Part shown: piece by piece, positions 46,676-54,246 of the stretch
Layout of the letters: each line of letters starts with the position of its first letter
Numbering within the stretch: the stretch's first letter is position 1
Origin: JBFKQC01 sp041627895
GTDB lineage: Bacteria; Pseudomonadota; Alphaproteobacteria; Rhodobacterales; Rhodobacteraceae
Reading direction: 5' to 3'
Assembly: GCA_041627895.1 (NCBI GenBank)
Contig: JBFKQC010000010.1
Span: 4,330-68,329, forward strand
Length of the DNA stretch: 64,000 nt
Notes under the pieces: generated by a model
The model's input: only the letters and a program-made list of their open reading frames with translations
What the model was told of the DNA's origin: nothing
Database searches by the model: none
Made by a program: the position numbers and the translations under genes

Positions 46676-47659
46676 TCAGGCGTTCACGTCGACCACGACG
46701 CGCCCCTTGACCCGGCCCTTCAGGATGTCGGCGCCGAGCGCCGGCAGGTCGGCCAGCGTCGCGGGGCGCACCATCGCCTCCAGCTTGTCCAGCGGCAGAT
46801 CGCGCGCGATGCGGTCCCAGGCCCGCACCCGGTTGTCGTAGGGCTGCATCACGCTGTCGATGCCCAGAAGGTTCACGCCCCGCAGCAGGAACGGGATCAC
46901 CGTGGCCGGCAGCGCCGCGCCGCCGGCGAGCCCCACCGCGGCGACCGAGGCGCCGTATTTCATCTGGCCCAGAACGCGGGCCAGCATCGCGCCCCCCACG
47001 GCGTCGACGCAGCCGCCCCAGGTCTCGGTCTCGAGCGGTCGCTTGACGGTCTCGCTCAGTTCCTCGCGCGGCACGATCTGGCGCGCACCCAGCCCGCGCA
47101 GGTAGTCCGCGGTCTCGGGTCGCCCGGTCACGGCCGCCACCCGGTAGCCCAGGTTGTTCAGGATCGCGGTGGCGACCGAGCCGACGCCGCCCGCGGCGCC
47201 CGTCACCAGCACCGGGCCGTCCTTGATCCCGTGATCCTCAAGCGCCATCACCGCCAGCATCGCCGTGAAGCCGGCGGTGCCCACCGCCATCGCCTGGCGC
47301 GTGTCGAGCCCCGCCGGCAGCGGCACCAGCCAGTCGGCGCGGACCCGCGCCTTCTGGGCATATCCGCCCCAATGGGTCTCGCCCACGCGCCAGCCGGTCA
47401 GCACCACCTTGTCGCCGGGCTTGTAACGGGCGTCGTCAGAGGCCTCGACCGTGCCGGCAAGATCGACCCCAGGCACATGCGGATAGGTGCGCACCAGCCC
47501 GCCGCCCGGCCCGACGCACAGCCCGTCCTTGTAGTTGACGGTCGAGTATTCGACCGCAACCGTCACGTCGCCTTCAGGCAGGCGGTCCTCGCCCAGTTCC
47601 TGCACGGCGGCACGGGTCGTGCCGTCCTCGTCCTTCTCGACCAGCAGCGCCTTGAACAT
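46676..47659 (-). CDS. acuI: Acryloyl-CoA reductase (NADPH) AcuI
   Basis: A 327-residue zinc-free medium-chain dehydrogenase/reductase of the YhdH/AcuI type. The NADPH loop is VLVTGAAGGVGSVA; YSTVNYKDGLCV and PHVPGVDLAGTVE are family hallmarks. AcuI reduces toxic acryloyl-CoA to propionyl-CoA in DMSP and acrylate metabolism. AGGAG lies 7 bases before the ATG at 47659 (a GTG 3 bases earlier is less well spaced). It starts 13 bases after dmdA, the same order as in Ruegeria pomeroyi. Confidence 0.92.
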   Translation of the reverse strand: MFKALLVEKDEDGTTRAAVQELGEDRLPEGDVTVAVEYSTVNYKDGLCVGPGGGLVRTYPHVPGVDLAGTVEASDDARYKPGDKVVLTGWRVGETHWGGYAQKARVRADWLVPLPAGLDTRQAMAVGTAGFTAMLAVMALEDHGIKDGPVLVTGAAGGVGSVATAILNNLGYRVAAVTGRPETADYLRGLGARQIVPREELSETVKRPLETETWGGCVDAVGGAMLARVLGQMKYGASVAAVGLAGGAALPATVIPFLLRGVNLLGIDSVMQPYDNRVRAWDRIARDLPLDKLEAMVRPATLADLPALGADILKGRVKGRVVVDVNA

Positions 47660-47672
47660 CACCTGTCTCCTT

Positions 47673-48779
47673 TCACGTCCAGAATACGGAATTGACCACC
47701 GCCGGCCGCACCTCGCCGCCCGGCAGCACGACGTCCAGGTCGGCGCCGGGCTGCCAGTGGGTCATGCACACCATGCCGATCGCCACGTTGGTCTCGAAAT
47801 CCGGCGACCATGCGGCCGACGTCACCTGCCCGGCCTGCTCCTGCCCGGCCATCAGCGGCCAGGGCCGGTCGCAGACCGGCACGCGGTCGCCCTCGATGGC
47901 GATCGGCCGGATCTGGCGCATCGGGCCGTCGCGGGCCACGCGCAGCAGCGCGTCGCGGCCGATGCAGCCGATCGCGGTCGCGGTATCGCAGAACCGGCCC
48001 AGCCCGCATTCGTGCGGCGTGTTCTCGCGCGTCATGTCGTTGCCGTAGCTCAACAGCCCGCCCTCGATCCGCTCGATCAGGTTCGGGCAGCCCGCGTGCA
48101 CGTCCAGATCGCGCCCCGCCTCCATCAGCGCATTCCACAGCGGCATGCCGATGTCGCCGCCCTCGACGTAGATCTCGAACCCGCCCTGGCGCGAATAGCC
48201 GGACCGCGCGACGACCAGGCTGCGGCCCCGGAACTCGAACATCGCGAAGCGGAAGAACCGGATCGCGCGCACCGCGTCGCCGAAGACCCGCGCCATCAGG
48301 TCGTCGGCCAGCGGGCCCTGCACCGCCAGCGGCGAGACATCGGGCTCGCCGACGATCACCTCCAGGTGAAGAACATACGCGATGCCCTTGACCCAGAACA
48401 GCAAATCGCTGTCGGCAACGGAAATCCAATAGCGGTCGTCGGCCAGCTTTACCGCCACCGGGTCGTTCAGCATGCCGCCGGTCTGATCCACGATCGGCAC
48501 GTAAAGGCATTGGCCGGGGCGCATCGCGCGCAGGTCGCGCGGGGTCAGCATCTGCATCAGCCGGCCGGCGTCGGGGCCGGACAGTTCCACCTGGCGCTCG
48601 CAGGCCACGTCCCAGACCTGCACCGCGGACTTGAGGTGGCGGTAATCCTCTTCGACCGAGCGGAACACGGTCGGCAGCAGCATGTGGTTGTAGACCGTGT
48701 AGGCGCTGACGCCCGCGGCCTCGACACCCTCGGAAAACGGCGTGCGGCGCAGGCGGCGCGATGGCGAAAGCCGGGCCAT
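47673..48779 (-). CDS. dmdA: Dimethylsulfoniopropionate demethylase DmdA
   Basis: A 368-residue GcvT-fold, tetrahydrofolate-dependent enzyme transferring a methyl group from DMSP to give methylmercaptopropionate. It resembles roseobacter DmdA throughout: SRRLRRTPFSEGVEAAGV, YTVYNHMLLPTVF, VWDVACERQVELSGPDA, SPLAVQGPLADDLMARVFG, QGGFEIYVEG and GLLSYGNDMTRENTP. The last two sets distinguish DmdA from glycine-cleavage GcvT. The ATG at 48779 shares one base with the stop of a 40-codon ORF upstream. It is likely controlled by the divergent GntR-type gene at 50490. Confidence 0.94.
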   Translation of the reverse strand: MARLSPSRRLRRTPFSEGVEAAGVSAYTVYNHMLLPTVFRSVEEDYRHLKSAVQVWDVACERQVELSGPDAGRLMQMLTPRDLRAMRPGQCLYVPIVDQTGGMLNDPVAVKLADDRYWISVADSDLLFWVKGIAYVLHLEVIVGEPDVSPLAVQGPLADDLMARVFGDAVRAIRFFRFAMFEFRGRSLVVARSGYSRQGGFEIYVEGGDIGMPLWNALMEAGRDLDVHAGCPNLIERIEGGLLSYGNDMTRENTPHECGLGRFCDTATAIGCIGRDALLRVARDGPMRQIRPIAIEGDRVPVCDRPWPLMAGQEQAGQVTSAAWSPDFETNVAIGMVCMTHWQPGADLDVVLPGGEVRPAVVNSVFWT

Positions 48780-48901
48780 CAGGCAGCCTCGGGCATCGCG
48801 AACGGGCCGGTCTTGCCGGGGCGCGCGCCTGCGGCGGTCAGGCGCTTGAATTGCCACGCACCTTGATACGCCATGGTAAGGCAGATCTCGGGCGCGATCA
48901 T
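48779..48901 (-). CDS. Unannotated 40-residue ORF between DUF1326 gene and dmdA
   Basis: Reading the minus strand, the DUF1326 stop TGA shares its last base with an ATG at 48901. The frame runs 40 codons (MIAPEICLTMAYQGAWQF.. ending ..FAMPEAA) to a TGA at 48781-48779 whose last base is the A of the dmdA ATG. One-base overlaps on both sides suggest translational coupling. No strong Shine-Dalgarno or known family is apparent. It has no transmembrane segment and is mildly basic in the middle. It may be a small protein or a leader coupling dmdA translation. Confidence 0.5.
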   Translation of the reverse strand: MIAPEICLTMAYQGAWQFKRLTAAGARPGKTGPFAMPEAA

Positions 48902-49611
48902 CAGCGACGGCCGGGGCCGGTCCAGTGGATCGGGACGATCTCGGCCGACTTGCCGCCGAAATCCCAGACCCGGCCGTAGTCGCGCACCCGGCTTTTCACG
49001 CCGCGGGCCGGATAGACCGTCGGCCCCATCCAGTAGGTCGAATTCTGGATCGACACCGGCGTCTCGGGGTCCTTGCCCTCGATCAGTTCGATCTCGCCCT
49101 GGATCTTGCGGCCGACCATGATCCGGCGGCGGCGGCCGTCCTTTTCGATGACCACCTTCTCGCGCTCCGCGCCGATGATCTCGGACACCAGATAGTGGAA
49201 CACGCCGGTGTTGCCGCCGGCCGAGCCGGAAAGGATCTGCAGCAGCCCGTTATAGGCCCTTTGTGTCGCGTTTTCATCGACATAGGCGGCGACCCTCCAG
49301 TCGCCGTCGGCCATCTTGCCGGGGATGTCGATCAGAAGCGCCACGTTCAGCCCGCCAAGCGGCTCGCCCTCGAAATGCCCCTCGTCGATCTGCATCGCGA
49401 ACCACGTCCGGCACGAGCCTTCTGTCGGCGGATGCGCACCGAGCGAGATCACGCAGGGGCAGAACACGGTGCACGAGCAGTTCATGAACAGCTCGCCCCT
49501 GATTTCCCACACGGTCGGGCGCAGACGGCGGCGCAGCGGGTTCGGATCGAGCCGCTGGTCCAGCCGTTCGCGGATGCGGATGCGCCGCTGGCCAAGGTCT
49601 TGCTTCGGCAT
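48901..49611 (-). CDS. DUF1326 protein with CxC-CxC motif
   Basis: A 236-residue DUF1326 protein of unknown function. After a basic N-terminus (residues 1-35) the family signature NCSCTVFCPC places Cys at 45, 47, 51 and 53, a plausible metal or redox site; GSAGGNTGVFHYLVSEIIG and NSTYWMGPTVYPA follow. No signal peptide or membrane segment is visible. It starts 12 bases after the DUF2182 gene, a frequent partner, and is followed through a small ORF by dmdA. It is probably cytoplasmic. Confidence 0.85.
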   Translation of the reverse strand: MPKQDLGQRRIRIRERLDQRLDPNPLRRRLRPTVWEIRGELFMNCSCTVFCPCVISLGAHPPTEGSCRTWFAMQIDEGHFEGEPLGGLNVALLIDIPGKMADGDWRVAAYVDENATQRAYNGLLQILSGSAGGNTGVFHYLVSEIIGAEREKVVIEKDGRRRRIMVGRKIQGEIELIEGKDPETPVSIQNSTYWMGPTVYPARGVKSRVRDYGRVWDFGGKSAEIVPIHWTGPGRR

Positions 49612-49623
49612 TTCTGTCCCTCC

Positions 49624-50403
49624 CTAGACCGCCCCGGCGGCCACGTAGATGCCGCCCGCGATCAGGGCGGCGCCGGCCGGTTTCAGCAGGCGGTGGCCGA
49701 TCTGCGGCAGTTTCTCGAATACCATGAACAGCGTCGCCAGCCCCATCCACAGAAGGCTCATCACGCCGCCCACGAAGCCCAGCGCCATGAACCCCCAGCA
49801 ACAGCCGGTGCAGAACACGCCAAGACCCAGGCCCATCCGCACCCCGCCGGCGAACCCGGGACGCCAGCGGCCGAGGAAATAGCCCATCGGGCTGTGGCAG
49901 ACGCCGTGACAGAACTCCTTGGCGCGGGTAAACTGGTAAAGCCCCACGCCGGCCAGCAGCGCCGCGGCGAACAGCGGCGAGCGCGGGATGCCCAGCATGT
50001 CGATGGCGCCGCCGAACAGAAGCACCAGCTGCGCCCCCGCGATCAGCGCCGCGAACCCGACCCAGACCGCGAAATAGCCCGCCAGGACGCCAAGCCAGCC
50101 GGCCCGCGTCGCGCCCGCCCGCGGCATCAGCCGTTCGTAGGTGGCCAGCGTCGGCACCATCGTCGGCAGCATCATCGCCGCCATCATCACCGCCCACATC
50201 GCGAAGAGCGGACCGAACTCGGCCATCGGCATCGCCATGTCCATGCGCGGATCCATCGCCGCCATCGCCCGTGCCGCCGGGCCAGGACGCCCGATCAGGT
50301 CGAGGTCCATCGACATCGCCGAGCGGTAAAGCACCCACCACGCGGCAAGGATCGCGGCAAAGAAGCCGAGCCAAAGCGTGTTTCTGAGCAACTGGGCGGG
50401 CAT
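49624..50403 (-). CDS. DUF2182 integral membrane protein, Met/Cys-rich
   Basis: A 259-residue polytopic protein (about six or seven helices) of the DUF2182 family, described as a putative metal-binding membrane protein. Near the first two helices it is rich in Met (MDPRMDMAMPM, MWAVMMAAMMLPTM). Later it carries FCHGVCHSPMGYF and GVFCTGCCWGFMALG. Clustered Met and Cys suggest copper or another soft metal, as inference. The frame is open to 50481 across the regulator's operator, but the ATG at 50403 gives a membrane-like start. It is first gene of the dmd-side transcript. Confidence 0.8.
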   Translation of the reverse strand: MPAQLLRNTLWLGFFAAILAAWWVLYRSAMSMDLDLIGRPGPAARAMAAMDPRMDMAMPMAEFGPLFAMWAVMMAAMMLPTMVPTLATYERLMPRAGATRAGWLGVLAGYFAVWVGFAALIAGAQLVLLFGGAIDMLGIPRSPLFAAALLAGVGLYQFTRAKEFCHGVCHSPMGYFLGRWRPGFAGGVRMGLGLGVFCTGCCWGFMALGFVGGVMSLLWMGLATLFMVFEKLPQIGHRLLKPAGAALIAGGIYVAAGAV

Positions 50404-50457
50404 GGGCAACCGGCGCTGAGTCTTTTCATTTGCGTTTGTTCGGGCAGGCGCGCTAAA

Positions 50458-50480
50458 TGTCAAACAATTAATGTCTGACA
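50458..50480. promoter_or_regulatory. Inverted repeat, likely GntR/FadR-type operator
   Basis: TGTCAAACA (50458-50466), a 5-base spacer ATTAA, then TGTCTGACA (50472-50480). The arms are complementary at 8 of 9 positions. It lies 9 bases before the regulator's ATG (50490) and 55 bases upstream of the divergent DUF2182 start, in an AT-rich patch unlike its surroundings. That is where an autoregulating FadR-type repressor of both transcripts would bind. Confidence 0.6.
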
Positions 50481-50489
50481 ATTGAACCG

Positions 50490-51212
50490 ATGAAACCGCA
50501 GCCCCTCGACCCCGACCGCGAGTATTCCGCGCAAATCGCTGAAGCGATCCGCGCCGCGATCGTCGCGGGCGACCTGATCTGGGACGCGCGGCTGCCCTCC
50601 GAGGCCGATCTGGCCGAGCAGTTCGGCGTCTCGCGGCCGACGGTGCGCGAAGCGCTGAAACGGCTGGCGGCGCAGAACCTGATCCGCACCCAGCGCGGCG
50701 CCACGGGGGGCGCCTTCGTCAACCGGCTGACCTTCGAGGACGCCTATGACCAGCAGGTGACCACCGCGACGCTGCTTCTCAGCATGAACGCGGTCGATTT
50801 CGACACCGCGTGCGAGGCGCGCTTTGCGCTGGAGCGCGCCTGCGCGGCGCTCGCCGCCGCACGCCGCCGTCCCGGGCACCTGGCCCGCATGCGCACCGAG
50901 ATCCTGCGCCAGTCGCTGCCCGACCTGACGGACGAGGAATTCTGCGCCTCGGATGTGGCGTTTCACCGCGCCTTCGTCGACGCTGCCGGCAACCCGGTGC
51001 TGAGCTACCAGCTTGCCGGCGCGGTCGAGGCGATGCAGCCCCTGATGAACATGATCACCTACACGGCGCGGTCGCGCGACGCGATCGTCGCGCTGCATGA
51101 ACGCCTGGTCGCGGCGCTGGAAATCCACGACGCGGCGGCCGCCGACGCGGCGCTGGCCGACCTGGCGGGCTATACCGTGGGGCTCGGCCCGGGGGCGCGG
51201 TCCGGCAGGTGA
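50490..51212 (+). CDS. dmdR: GntR/FadR-family regulator, DmdR-like
   Basis: A 240-residue FadR-subfamily regulator. The winged helix-turn-helix (RLPSEADLAEQFGVSRPTVREALKRLAAQNLI, about residues 33-66) is followed by an all-helical FCD effector domain with the metal/ligand-binding pattern ALERACAA..FHRAFVDAAGNPVL..LHERLVAAL. In Ruegeria pomeroyi a GntR-type repressor gene, dmdR, neighbours dmdA-acuI and responds to acrylate. The family match and divergent position support the same role here, but two unrelated genes and a small ORF intervene before dmdA. Confidence 0.75.
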   Translation: MKPQPLDPDREYSAQIAEAIRAAIVAGDLIWDARLPSEADLAEQFGVSRPTVREALKRLAAQNLIRTQRGATGGAFVNRLTFEDAYDQQVTTATLLLSMNAVDFDTACEARFALERACAALAAARRRPGHLARMRTEILRQSLPDLTDEEFCASDVAFHRAFVDAAGNPVLSYQLAGAVEAMQPLMNMITYTARSRDAIVALHERLVAALEIHDAAAADAALADLAGYTVGLGPGARSGR

Positions 51213-51221
51213 CGCCGCGCC

Positions 51222-51920
51222 TCAGCGGTTCCAGTCGAAGACGATGCTTTCGCCATAGGCCCCCCAGTCCGCCGAGGTGATGCCATAGCTTTCGCCGCTG
51301 ACATAGGCCTCCAGCCCCTGGATCCGCAGCACGTAGACGTCGCCGCCGTCCTCGTCGATATAGCCTGCGTGCCGCGCGGCGGTGCAGATGTCGCTGTCGG
51401 CGGTGTAGGGCCCGTTGCCCCAAAGCGACCCGGTCGCCGCGTTCGCCGGGCAGGAACAGACGTGTTCCGCCGCCCCGGCGGGCATCGTCTCGCAGCGCGG
51501 CAGGCCGGTGGCGAACGCCGTCGGGGTGCCGCCCGCGACCACGTCAAAGCTTTGCCCGTAGCTGCCCCAGCCCGATGTCGCGACGCCGTTGGCGGTGCTG
51601 GCGGCATAGCTCGACTGGCCGGGCCGCGGGATCACCTGGACCGCCCCGCCGCCCCGGCCCAAGACCCCGGCATGCAGCGCGGCGGTACAGATGCTGCTGT
51701 CCGCGGTATAGGGCCCGCTGCCCCAGACGCTGCCGCCGCCGGCGCCGGGGGCACAGGTGCAGAGCGTCGGCGCGGTGATGTTCAGCGCCTGGCCCGGGCA
51801 GGCCGGCGCGACCACCGCCGCCCCGCCCCCGGCGGATTTCTTGCCGCTCTGGGCGAGCGCCGGACCCGCGGCGCACAGCGCGGACACCAGCAGAACCGAC
51901 ACCGAAATACGCATGGTCAT
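51222..51920 (-). CDS. Exported protein with two LCCL domains
   Basis: A 232-residue secreted protein. A signal peptide (RISVSVLLVSALCAAGPALAQ) precedes two tandem copies of an LCCL-like module. Each copy has CxCP/CAPG, a GSxWGxGPYTADSxICTAAxHAG block, a Gly/Asp-rich VxV strand and an SxWGxYG block. LCCL domains are known mainly from animal extracellular proteins, with scattered bacterial examples. GGAG 7 bases before the ATG at 51920 fixes the start; a TTG two codons earlier is less likely. It converges with the GntR gene 9 bases away and follows the multicopper oxidase on the same strand. Confidence 0.78.
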   Translation of the reverse strand: MTMRISVSVLLVSALCAAGPALAQSGKKSAGGGAAVVAPACPGQALNITAPTLCTCAPGAGGGSVWGSGPYTADSSICTAALHAGVLGRGGGAVQVIPRPGQSSYAASTANGVATSGWGSYGQSFDVVAGGTPTAFATGLPRCETMPAGAAEHVCSCPANAATGSLWGNGPYTADSDICTAARHAGYIDEDGGDVYVLRIQGLEAYVSGESYGITSADWGAYGESIVFDWNR

Positions 51921-51992
51921 GGCCAATCTCCCTGTTCGGTCAGCGCCAGTCTGCGGACCCGCGCCGGACCTGTCAACGCGCCGCGCGGGCGC

Positions 51993-53696
51993 TCAGGCCA
52001 CGACCTCGACCTTCTGCATCATGCCCTGATCCTCGTGCCCGAGTATGTGGCAATGGATCACGAATGCCCCGGTGAAGACCTGATAGCGGGACCGGAACGT
52101 CACCGAACCCAGCGGCAGGCGGTTCGCCACCGGCGCGGTCGGCAGCGCGACGGTGTCCTGCCAGCGCCTGAGCGGGTCGTCCGCGGCCAGTTCGCGCCCG
52201 TTGATATGCGTCACGAAGAACGGATTGACGTGGATGTGGAACGGATGGGTGAAGGTGTTGACGTTCATCACCGTCCATTCCTCGACGGTTCCGCGCCGCA
52301 TCGACTTCTTGACCCGGCCGTCGAATTCCTGCCCGTCGATGGTCAGGAACGAGCCCTCGACCTCGGTCCGCCGGTCGGTCTGCAGATCGAAGACCACGGT
52401 GCGGCGCAGCGCCGGCGGCTCGGTCTCGGGGTCGATCGGCGCGATCCCTGGCCCGGGCAGCGCGTCGTCCTCGGCCCAGGCGTCGTCGACCGGCTCTCCC
52501 GCGATCCGCACGGTCAGGCCGATCGGATTGGCCTGCGGCCGGACCTCGGCCATCAGGTGCTGCGGCCCGGCGGCCAGCGCGGTCAGCCGGAAAGTCCCCG
52601 GCGCCGCCGCGCGCGGCACGCGCACCATGAAATCGGTGCGGTTGCCGGGCGCCAGCGCGAACGGGTTGACCCAGGGCTCGCCGGTATTCGAGGTGTCGAC
52701 CCTCAGCCGGCGGTTCAGCGTCAGCCCGTCAAAGGCGATCTGGTAAAGCTCGGGCGCCTCGGCGCCGCCTTCGAGGTTCAGGCTGAGGAAGGAATCGGTG
52801 CGCACCGAGGCGTTGATGATCCGCCAGCGCCGCACCTCGCCGGGACGCAGCTCGATCACCGGGTTCTTGATCCCGCCGCCCTGCCCCGAGGGATCGACCA
52901 GTACGAAGGTCGGCGAACCGCCGGTCTGCGCGGGCTGCGGCACGTCGCGTTCGATGTCGCGCAGCATGATCATCAGGATGTCCTCCTTCGCGTCCGCGAT
53001 GTAGGAGGGCATGACGCTGGGGCGGTCCGGCACGATCAGCGGGCCGGCCATGCCGTTGCCGACCTGAAGCGCGGTCGAGCCGTGCTTGTGCGCATGATAC
53101 CAGAAGGTGCCCGACGGATGGTCGGCGGGCAGATCGAAGCTGTAGTCGGCGGTCTCCTCGTAGACGTCGGTCAGGTCGCAGCCCGGGGGAACCGGCTGAT
53201 CCTTCGGCGTGAGCTGCACGAAAATGTTGTCGGACAGAAGCCGCGGATCCGCCACGCTGACATTCGGCGAAACGTGCAGCCCGTGGGTGTGCAGGTTGGT
53301 GGTGTTCTCGCCGTGGAACGTGTTGTGGTCCTCGGGGCAGAACCGGTCCGGCGGCTGCGGCGCCAGCCGGTTGACCAGCCGCACCTTCAGCGGCTTGCCC
53401 GCCTCGACGCGCAGAACCGGGCCCGGCGCCTTGCCGTTGTAGGTGCGCAGGCCCTCGGGCGGGTTGACCGGGTCGACCTGCGCCATTTCCACGTTCAGCA
53501 CGTGGTCGGGCTGGAAAACCGCGGTCTGGGCGGCGGCCCGTCGCGGCGCCGACGCCCCGGCGAGACCGGCGCCTGTCAGCACCACACCAGCCGCGGTCTG
53601 CAGCAGCGTCCGGCGGCTGACCCCCGGGTCCGGGGCCGCCGCGACTCGGCCATCGCGGGCGGGCGGGATCCGGGCGGGACGATCGTTGGCAGTCAT
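51993..53696 (-). CDS. Multicopper oxidase, Tat-exported
   Basis: A 567-residue laccase-like oxidase. The N-terminus has a twin-arginine motif (SRRTLLQTAAGVVLTGAGLAGA) and a cleavage-like ASAPRRAAAQ. All four copper sites are visible: HTHG, WYHAHKHG, HPFHIH and HCHILGHEDQGMM, the last with the type-1 Cys and an axial Met. The substrate could be cuprous copper, other metals or phenols; there is no Met-rich insert as in CueO. AAGGAA precedes the ATG (minus strand). The LCCL gene follows after 72 bases and may be co-transcribed. Confidence 0.9.
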   Translation of the reverse strand: MTANDRPARIPPARDGRVAAAPDPGVSRRTLLQTAAGVVLTGAGLAGASAPRRAAAQTAVFQPDHVLNVEMAQVDPVNPPEGLRTYNGKAPGPVLRVEAGKPLKVRLVNRLAPQPPDRFCPEDHNTFHGENTTNLHTHGLHVSPNVSVADPRLLSDNIFVQLTPKDQPVPPGCDLTDVYEETADYSFDLPADHPSGTFWYHAHKHGSTALQVGNGMAGPLIVPDRPSVMPSYIADAKEDILMIMLRDIERDVPQPAQTGGSPTFVLVDPSGQGGGIKNPVIELRPGEVRRWRIINASVRTDSFLSLNLEGGAEAPELYQIAFDGLTLNRRLRVDTSNTGEPWVNPFALAPGNRTDFMVRVPRAAAPGTFRLTALAAGPQHLMAEVRPQANPIGLTVRIAGEPVDDAWAEDDALPGPGIAPIDPETEPPALRRTVVFDLQTDRRTEVEGSFLTIDGQEFDGRVKKSMRRGTVEEWTVMNVNTFTHPFHIHVNPFFVTHINGRELAADDPLRRWQDTVALPTAPVANRLPLGSVTFRSRYQVFTGAFVIHCHILGHEDQGMMQKVEVVA

Positions 53697-54246
53697 GAAT
53701 CATTCCTTTTCAATTGGTTGCAAGTATTCTTTTATGCAAAATCGCGGCAATCGCCGATCGCCGGATGCACGCAGCGCGCGATCACAGGCTAAACCCGTAT
53801 CGTTTCGGGACCTAGAGCAATTTCCAGCGAAGCCGATCCGGCGAAGCGTCGCGAGATTGCGCGCGGGAAACAGGACAGGGCGCATTCCGGGACGCGAAGA
53901 TCGCGGAATGTGCTCTGACGGGAATCCTTGGGCGGCGCGGCGCGCCTGGCTTTGGCCGCGCAATTCCGGCACGGTTGCGGCGCAAAGGGAGGAACGGCCG
54001 GACCGGACGAAATTTCCGGGCGGAGCGTTGATGTGACACTCGGCGGGCACGAAATCATGCGCCCGTGCCGTTCCCCCATGCACTCGTTATCGCACTCACG
54101 CACAGCCAAAGGTTACCAAGACGGTCCCTGGGGCGCCTGTTAGAAAACCGTGAATAGAGCGTTAATGCCGGTTTCGGACGCGCCCGTCTGGTCAAGCCCG
54201 CGAATTCGCATTATCCCGTCGATCCGCGAAACCAGGATCACGCAAG
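53697..54246. other. 550-base non-coding region between divergent genes
   Basis: This separates the multicopper oxidase (minus) and metA (plus). It holds an AT-rich promoter-like patch next to the oxidase start (53697-53745), a palindromic repeat element at 53814-53916, and an unassigned ~330 bases before metA. The metA leader shows no SAM-II riboswitch pattern. All frames here are short or low complexity. Confidence 0.5.
53814..53916. repeat. ~100-bp palindromic intergenic element
   Basis: It starts AGAGCAATTTCC (53814-53825) and ends GGAATGTGCTCT (53905-53916). The ends are imperfect terminal inverted repeats, and the overall style recalls the palindromic RIME/RPE-type repeats common in alphaproteobacteria. 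Inside, GCGCATTCCG (53880-53889) pairs with CGGAATGTGC (53904-53913). The 34 bases 53880-53913 match 55159-55192, at the end of metA, at 29 positions. Confidence 0.55.

Noticed and set aside
53917..54246. SAM-responsive riboswitch upstream of metA
   Set aside because: Alphaproteobacterial metA genes often have SAM-II aptamers. I looked for the conserved GATTTGA/GCTAAAAA pseudoknot segments and found only a partial GCTAAAC at 53788-53794, too far upstream and without the pairing partners.
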